Source of the DNA: Ignavibacteriota bacterium
GTDB taxonomy: Bacteria > Bacteroidota > Ignavibacteria > UBA10030
Length of the DNA: 36,432 bases
Assembly: GCA_022616555.1 (NCBI GenBank)
Contig: JAKEEG010000008.1
Coordinates: 1 to 36,432 of the forward strand
Reading direction: 5' to 3'
Shown here piece by piece: positions 31,922 to 36,432 of the stretch; positions within the stretch are counted from its first letter, which is position 1, and the number at the start of each line of letters is the position of its first letter. The notes beneath the pieces were generated by a model. The model was not told the DNA's origin and made no database searches. It saw only the letters and a list, made by a program, of their open reading frames with translations. The position numbers and the translations under genes were made by a program.

Positions 31922-33487
31922 ATGGCGGCTTACGTTCTTGATGGAGATTCCCTCTCCATTTCAAAACTCGCAGAAATTGTCTATCGCAAAGCTCCGATTG
32001 CCCTTGCCCCGCGAGCGCGTAAGAGCATGGCGGCATCTCGCAAGCTCGTTGAAGATTGGCTGCGCGATGGAGAGACGATTTACGGCGTGACGACGGGATT
32101 CGGGGAATTCAGCTCCGTTCGCATCAGTGCGGCGGATATTCAACGGTTGCAAGAGAATCTTATCGTCAGCCATTCTGCCGGAGCTGGCGATCCGTTGCCT
32201 CGCGATATAGTGCGCGCGATGATGGTGTTGCGTGTCAACGCGCTGGCGAAGGGGTACTCCGGTATCACGTTGCCGACAGTCGATTTGCTGGTGAAGATGG
32301 TAAATCGCAACATCATTCCGGTTATTCCCTCGCAAGGCTCGGTTGGTTCCAGCGGCGATTTGGTGCAACTCGCGCATTTAGTATTGGCGATGATGGGGCG
32401 CGGACGGGTGTGGAGTAACGGCGGGAGATCTGAGGTGCGGGGGAGAGGTGTTGATTCGTCGATTGCGTTGAGAAAAAATAATCTTAAGCCGGTGAGTCTT
32501 ACGGCGAAGGAAGGTATCGCGCTCATCAATGGTACCCAGATGATGACGGCATACGCCGGGCTTGCCGTGCAGAAAGCGAATCAGCTTTGCGCGATAGCCG
32601 ATATCGCCGGAGCTCTCAGCGTAGAAGCGCTTCGTGGAAGCGATACGCCGTTCGATGAGCGCATCCACAAGCTGCGTCCTTATAAGGGCCAATTGACTGT
32701 TGCGGGGAATTTGCGGAAGATGATGCAGGGGAGCGAGATCCGCGAATCCCACCGTTACAACGACCCGCGCGTGCAGGATGCATACTCGCTGCGGTGTATT
32801 CCGCAGGTGCACGGAGCGTCACGCGATGCAATCGACTACGTGTATGACAAAGTGAGTATCGAAATCAACTCAGCCACCGACAATCCCCTGATTTTTCCGA
32901 AAGACCGGGCGCATCTCGAAGGCGGCAACTTTCACGGTCAACCGATAGCGCTGGCGATGGATTTTCTCGCCATCGCGCTTTCGGAGTTGGCAAATATCTC
33001 CGAGCGGCGCATTGAGCGGCTGGTGAATGGGTCACTCAGCGGTTTGCCGCGCTTCCTGACGGCGAACGGCGGGTTGAACTCCGGTCTGATGATCGCCCAA
33101 TACACCGCCGCATCGATTGTCTCAGAGAACAAAGTGCTTTGCCATCCGGCGAGCGTGGATTCGATTCCCACTTCAGCGAATCAAGAAGACCACAACAGCA
33201 TGGGCTCCATCGGCGCTCAGAAGGCGTGGCGCGTGCTGAAGAACGCTCAGACCGTACTCGCGATTGAATTGCTCTGCGCGTGTCAAGCGCTTGACTTTAC
33301 GCGTGAGTTGAACGGTGGCAAACCAATGAAAGCAGGCGATGGTTCGGAGGCTGTATATCAATTTATTCGCAAACGTGTCAAGCATCTGGATGAAGATAGG
33401 GTGTTGTATGATGATATTCAGAAATCGTTGGGAATGGTGGAGGATGGAAGTGTGTTGGAGACTGTGAGGAGTTTGAAAATAGGGTAG
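31922..33487 (+). CDS. hutH: Histidine ammonia-lyase with SSG cofactor site
   Basis: First step of histidine breakdown: eliminates ammonia from L-histidine to give urocanate. Start ATG 31922 gives 521 residues, normal for the family; a further 15 residues from ATG 31877 are not family-like. VYGV-type IYGVTTGFGEF (53-63), SHSAG with the His typical of HAL/TAL, QGSVGSSGDLVQLAHL (138-152), SATDNPLIF, and PASVDSIPTSANQEDH with the Glu typical of HAL. The MIO cofactor normally forms from Ala-Ser-Gly; here it is Ser143-Ser144-Gly145 (codons TCC AGC GGC at 32348-32356), and the usual DLAPLAH is DLVQLAH. The nearby hut genes support histidine as substrate. Confidence 0.93.
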   Translation: MAAYVLDGDSLSISKLAEIVYRKAPIALAPRARKSMAASRKLVEDWLRDGETIYGVTTGFGEFSSVRISAADIQRLQENLIVSHSAGAGDPLPRDIVRAMMVLRVNALAKGYSGITLPTVDLLVKMVNRNIIPVIPSQGSVGSSGDLVQLAHLVLAMMGRGRVWSNGGRSEVRGRGVDSSIALRKNNLKPVSLTAKEGIALINGTQMMTAYAGLAVQKANQLCAIADIAGALSVEALRGSDTPFDERIHKLRPYKGQLTVAGNLRKMMQGSEIRESHRYNDPRVQDAYSLRCIPQVHGASRDAIDYVYDKVSIEINSATDNPLIFPKDRAHLEGGNFHGQPIALAMDFLAIALSELANISERRIERLVNGSLSGLPRFLTANGGLNSGLMIAQYTAASIVSENKVLCHPASVDSIPTSANQEDHNSMGSIGAQKAWRVLKNAQTVLAIELLCACQALDFTRELNGGKPMKAGDGSEAVYQFIRKRVKHLDEDRVLYDDIQKSLGMVEDGSVLETVRSLKIG

Positions 33488-33521
33488 TCCCGCTAAAAAG
33501 CAGCGGGATGCAAAAAGCGCA
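33487..33521. repeat. Dispersed repeat, copy 2 (GTCCCGC...GCGGGATGCAAAAAGCGC)
   Basis: Begins on the last base of the hutH stop codon. CCCGCT-AAAAAGC-AGCGGG hairpin followed by ATGCAAAAAGCGCA. Matches 5174-5208 except for paired changes in the stem (CCCGCC/GGCGGG versus CCCGCT/AGCGGG) and one loop base. Confidence 0.75.
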
Positions 33522-33598
33522 TAAGTATTAAGTAGAGAGTAATAAATAAAAATTCCGGTTTAATCTGCTGTTACAGTGTTCTATTATAGATATAGACT

Positions 33599-34684
33599 AT
33601 GAAACTCAAAAAAGATTTTCTTCGTTCTCTACCTAAGGTGCTTCTCCACGACCATCTCGACGGGGGGCTGAGGCCGCAGACGGTTATTGATCTCGCTAAG
33701 GAGTACAAATACAAAAAACTGCCGATGATGGACGCGGGGGAGTTAGCCGAGTGGTTCCACCGCGGCGCGAACAGAGGCAGTCTGCCGTTGTTTTTGGAGG
33801 GCTTCGAGCACACATGCGGGGTGATGCAGACCGAAGAATCGCTCGAGCGTGTTGCGTACGAGATGATGGAGGACATGAAAAACGACGGCGTGGTGTACGT
33901 GGAAACGCGGTTCGCTCCCGTTTTTCATACCGACAAGGGATTGCATCTTGAAACGGTTGTCAAATCCGTGCTCAAAGGCTTAGAGCGCGGGAAGAAGGAT
34001 TTCGGCGTGCAGTACGGCCTAATCCTCTGCGCGCTGCGGCATATGAAGCCGACGGTAACGCAGGAGGTCGCCGAGCTTGCAGTGGATTTCCGCAATCAAG
34101 GCGTGGTGGGATTTGACCTCGCTGGCGAGGAAGGCGGCTACCCGCCGAAGAAGCACGTGGATGCGTTTCACTACATCCAGCGCGAGAATTTTAACATTAC
34201 AATACATGCCGGAGAAGCGTTCGGCAAGGAATCGATTTGGCAGGCGATACAATGGTGCGGCGCACATCGCATCGGGCACGCCACGCGGCTGGTTGAGGAT
34301 ATGAAGATCAAGAACGGAAAAGTCCTTAATATGGGCGCGCTCGCCCAGTTTGTTCTGGATAAGCGCATACCGCTCGAAATTTGTCTGACGAGCAATTTGC
34401 ACACGGGCGCCATCAAAAAGCTGGAAGATCATCCGTTCTGGATTTATTACCAGTATAAGTTTCGTGTCACGCTCAATACGGACGACCGGCTGATGAGCAA
34501 CATTACGATGACCGACGAATACCAGGCGGCAGTTGAGACGTTTGGGTTGAAACTTGACGACCTCGAAAAAATCGCCATTAACTCGATGAAGAGCGCGTTC
34601 ATACCGTACAAGCAGCGCATCAAGATTATTTACGATGTGCTGAAGCCGGGTTACGCGAAGGCAAAGAAGCAGTTGGCAAATTGA
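33599..34684 (+). CDS. add: Adenosine deaminase
   Basis: Zinc-dependent deamination of adenosine to inosine (purine salvage). 361 residues. Motifs: LHDHLDGGLRP with the first two zinc His ligands (about 16-26), GFDLAGEEGGYP, HAGEA with the third His and catalytic Glu, IGHATRL, PLEICLTSNLHTG and TLNTDDRLMSN with the zinc Asp. It matches the adenosine/AMP deaminase superfamily; adenosine rather than AMP or methylthioadenosine as substrate is family-based inference. ATG 33599 follows an AT-rich stretch (TATTATAGATATAG) that may hold a promoter. It is not obviously co-transcribed with hutH. Confidence 0.92.
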   Translation: MKLKKDFLRSLPKVLLHDHLDGGLRPQTVIDLAKEYKYKKLPMMDAGELAEWFHRGANRGSLPLFLEGFEHTCGVMQTEESLERVAYEMMEDMKNDGVVYVETRFAPVFHTDKGLHLETVVKSVLKGLERGKKDFGVQYGLILCALRHMKPTVTQEVAELAVDFRNQGVVGFDLAGEEGGYPPKKHVDAFHYIQRENFNITIHAGEAFGKESIWQAIQWCGAHRIGHATRLVEDMKIKNGKVLNMGALAQFVLDKRIPLEICLTSNLHTGAIKKLEDHPFWIYYQYKFRVTLNTDDRLMSNITMTDEYQAAVETFGLKLDDLEKIAINSMKSAFIPYKQRIKIIYDVLKPGYAKAKKQLAN

Positions 34685-34706
34685 CGGCTTGATGAGAGAG
34701 AGCAAA

Positions 34707-34810
34707 AGGTCGGAGATCGGAAGTCAGAAGTCCAGGGTCAGAAATCATTGTACTCTGCATGGGATGACAGAATTGTTTTTCTGGCCTCTGATCCCTGACT
34801 TCTGACCTCT
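34707..34810. repeat. Long imperfect inverted repeat of CTGACTTCTGACC words
   Basis: Left arm AGGTCGGAGATCGGAAGTCAGAAGTC... (34707-34744) faces right arm ...CCTCTGATCCCTGACTTCTGACCTCT (about 34776-34810); 31-nt loop. Related single-strand words occur at 4437-4458. It lies between add and the MBL-fold gene and might serve as a terminator for add. Confidence 0.6.
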
Positions 34811-34830
34811 GCTTTCGTAAGGAGGTTCCC

Positions 34831-35457
34831 ATGAACCACTCGCATATTCACTGGCTTGGGCATGCGGCGTTCCGCATCGAGGACGGCGCGAAGCAAATCT
34901 ACATCGACCCGTGGAAGCTCCCCGAAGGAAGTCCCAAAGCCGATGTTGTGTTGATCACCCACGCGCATTACGACCACTTTTCGCAGGAAGATATCGCCCG
35001 CATCAAAAAAGAGAGCACGGTGTACTTTGCTCCCAAAGATGTAGCATACCAGTTGGAAGGCAATGTGATTACCGTTTCCCCCGGACAAACCTACACACTG
35101 GGCGAGATGAAAATTAAAACTGTGCATGCGTACAATATCGGGAAGCAGTTTCACCCTAAGCAGAGTAATTGGGTCGGTTATATCCTCACGCTATCCAACG
35201 AGCAGAAAATTTACCATTCCGGTGACACAGATATTACGCCGGAAATGCGGACGGTAGTTGCAGACATTGCACTATTGCCGTGCGGCGGCACGTACACGAT
35301 GAACGCGAAAGAGGCCGGCGACGCTGCGAATACGTTTAAGCCGCAGGCGGTGATACCGATGCACTGGGGCGACATTGTAGGCGCGAAAGCGGATGCCGAG
35401 GGGGTGAAAAAAATGTTCAAAGGAGAGACGATAATTAAAGTACCGGAGCGGGGGTGA
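34831..35457 (+). CDS. MBL-fold metallo-hydrolase
   Basis: 208-residue metallo-beta-lactamase-fold hydrolase of the UlaG-like L-ascorbate-6-phosphate lactonase group. LGHAAFRIEDGAKQIYIDPW at the N-terminus, metal motif HAHYDH (about 48-53), YHSGDTD, CGGTYTMNAKEA and the last ligand His in VIPMHWGDIVG. The ribosome site AAGGAGGT (34819-34826) is the strongest in this part of the window. Substrate unknown. Its stop overlaps a GTG of the next reading frame, suggesting coupling. Confidence 0.9.
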   Translation: MNHSHIHWLGHAAFRIEDGAKQIYIDPWKLPEGSPKADVVLITHAHYDHFSQEDIARIKKESTVYFAPKDVAYQLEGNVITVSPGQTYTLGEMKIKTVHAYNIGKQFHPKQSNWVGYILTLSNEQKIYHSGDTDITPEMRTVVADIALLPCGGTYTMNAKEAGDAANTFKPQAVIPMHWGDIVGAKADAEGVKKMFKGETIIKVPERG

Positions 35458-35459
35458 AG

Positions 35460-36140
35460 ATGTTAGTGAAACAAGTTGTGTTCAATCAGTGTGCTAAACC
35501 GAATAAGTTCCTTTGTGATTATGAGACCTCTCCCTGTCCCTCACCTAAGGGGAGAGAGGACAAAGTCCCTTCCCCTTTTAGGGGAAGGTTAGGATGGGGT
35601 CTGCTTTTCAACTTTTTTCGCTTCGATAAGAATCCGATATTAGTTTACTGGAATGGCATTGGCATAACCCTATTGCTGCTTGCAGTTTCCGGTTGCACGA
35701 AATCCTACCCTTATCTTTTTCTTACCGACAATTGTCGTTGCGAGGAATACACGTACCACGACCAGCGGCAGCAGTTCGATATTATATTCAAAGCCCACTA
35801 TGAAGTCGATGAGCGGGTTGTAACGACGGTGGATATTGAATTTCGCAATCACAGCCGAGATACGTTGAGTTTACAACAAGCGTACCTCAAGGGAACGTCA
35901 CGCAACATCAAGTATCAATACAATAACAAATGGGTGCCGATGCCGTTTGAGGCAATACCGCCGGGAGATAGTTACACCATGACATTTCGGGGAGGTGATA
36001 CGGAAATGATCTCGGATCCATGGCAAAAAATCGCGGGCGAAAGAACGGTGCTGGAAATTAAATCACTAATGTTGGGTAAAACGATGCTAGACCCGATTCG
36101 CGTGGAGTTAGCGCCGACTAACCCAATGCTGCTGATGTGA
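35460..36140 (+). CDS. Putative lipoprotein with repeat-encoded N-terminus
   Basis: Unrecognised lipoprotein. The hydrophobic segment GIGITLLLLAVSGC ends in a lipobox (VSGC, Cys about residue 77 from ATG 35460). The mature part (about 150 residues) is beta-rich: a Cys pair near its start (CRCEEY), RVVTTVDIEFRNHSRDTLSLQQAYL, PPGDSYTMTF and a charged C-terminal half. The only ATG/GTG starts lie before the signal segment, so the signal would carry about 60 extra residues, of which positions 35523-35603 encode an intergenic repeat. Either the repeat inserted at the gene's 5' end, or translation begins at an unusual codon after it. Function unknown. Confidence 0.6.
   Translation: MLVKQVVFNQCAKPNKFLCDYETSPCPSPKGREDKVPSPFRGRLGWGLLFNFFRFDKNPILVYWNGIGITLLLLAVSGCTKSYPYLFLTDNCRCEEYTYHDQRQQFDIIFKAHYEVDERVVTTVDIEFRNHSRDTLSLQQAYLKGTSRNIKYQYNNKWVPMPFEAIPPGDSYTMTFRGGDTEMISDPWQKIAGERTVLEIKSLMLGKTMLDPIRVELAPTNPMLLM
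35523..35603. repeat. GAGACC...GGTCTG composite palindromic element, copy 2
   Basis: 81 bp in the reverse orientation of the element at 6775-6876. Shared blocks read GAGACCTC, TGTCCCTC, GGAGAG, CCCTTCCCCT-TTTAGGGGAAGG and GGATGGGTCT. It lies inside the open frame of the lipoprotein gene and would encode a Pro/Gly/Arg-rich stretch (PSPFRGRLGWG). Confidence 0.8.
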
Positions 36141-36432
36141 TTATGTTATACTTCTTTTGAGTCCCCCTCCTCGAGGAGGAGGGGGGATTACGTTCTGTGA
36201 ATATTTTTGTCTTGCCCGTTCTCAAAATCGCTCATAAACGCTATTAGAGCGATTCTCAATGCCGACCCTATGCGAGACTGCACCCGCGAGTTTGGGAAAA
36301 ATCCAAGCCCGTTTGGGGAATTTCCAAGTGGTTGTAGAATGGACCTGAGAACTAAAAAAGCAGTGTTGTTCGTTAAGGTTGACTTTTTAAGCAGTTTTTA
36401 AGGGAATTTATTCCACAGAAGCATGTTCTTGC
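36141..36432. other. Gene-free end of window
   Basis: No credible gene. A CCCCCTCCTC-GAGGAGGAGGGGGG palindrome (36162-36186), of the family at 27871 and 5246, follows the lipoprotein stop and may terminate it. A hairpin AATCGCTC (36226-36233)/GAGCGATT (36247-36254) with a 13-nt loop and two similar TTTGGG(G)AA...TCCAAG words (about 36291-36330) follow. The last 80 nt are AT-rich and may be a promoter for a gene beyond the window. Confidence 0.5.
36162..36186. repeat. CCCCTCC-type palindrome after the lipoprotein gene
   Basis: CCCCCTCCTCGAGGAGGAGGGGGG: the arms can form a 10-bp hairpin. The sequence belongs with the repeats at 5246-5279 and 27871-27981. No T-run follows (GATTACG). Confidence 0.6.

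Noticed and set aside
36207-36401. 64-codon frame near the window end, TTG start
   Set aside because: No ribosome site, no family resemblance; it lies over a hairpin and repeat-like words.

Overview
The window is a chromosomal stretch of a Gram-negative bacterium, most likely from the Bacteroidota/Ignavibacteriota (FCB) side of the tree. The clues are a PUR-alpha-like DUF3276 protein, a secreted beta-propeller protein with a type IX secretion-like C-terminal domain, an Omp85-type outer-membrane protein, a single-chain GcvP and weak or variable Shine-Dalgarno sites. This placement is inference from gene content; there is no rRNA gene. No tRNA, rRNA, CRISPR array, transposase or phage gene was found.

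Region 1 (1-4260, + strand): PHP phosphoesterase, lumazine synthase (ribH), a 766-residue propeller protein resembling PorZ in architecture, and the PUR-alpha-like protein, closed by a strong terminator. Region 2 (4653-12070, +): the classical lipid block yceD(DUF177)-rpmF-plsX-fabH-fabD-fabG-acpP-fabF-rnc, interrupted by palindromic repeats at 5174-5630 and 6775-6876 and by a hairpin between acpP and fabF. Region 3 (12168-20395, +): gcvP, a CoA-binding protein, a terminator, a one-POTRA Omp85-like protein, rsmE, and the potassium uptake pair trkA-trkH.

Region 4 (20500-28987, - strand): a histidine-degradation operon. In transcription order it holds a RidA-family protein with a lipoprotein signal, hutU, a 68-residue Cys-rich protein, a VOC protein, a SAM methyltransferase, hutI, a DUF429 protein, glutamate formiminotransferase (ftcD) and formimino-THF cyclodeaminase (fchA). 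Several stops and starts overlap (TGATG, TAATG). Upstream lie an adenosine-specific kinase-family gene and a frameshifted sixA. Region 5 (29109-31616, -): a REC-histidine kinase hybrid and an NtrC-type sigma-54 activator. Region 6 (31922-36140, +): hutH, adenosine deaminase, an MBL-fold hydrolase and a lipoprotein gene whose 5' end carries a repeat element. The hut genes encode a full route: histidine to urocanate (HutH), imidazolone propionate (HutU), formiminoglutamate (HutI), then glutamate plus formimino-THF (FtcD) and methenyl-THF plus ammonia (FchA).

Most notable: the kinase has Tyr where the phosphoacceptor His should be; HutH has Ser-Ser-Gly instead of Ala-Ser-Gly at the MIO cofactor site; a RidA domain carries a lipobox; uncharacterised genes are translationally coupled to hut genes; and intergenic regions hold at least six families of palindromic repeats, several in inverted pairs with compensatory base changes.
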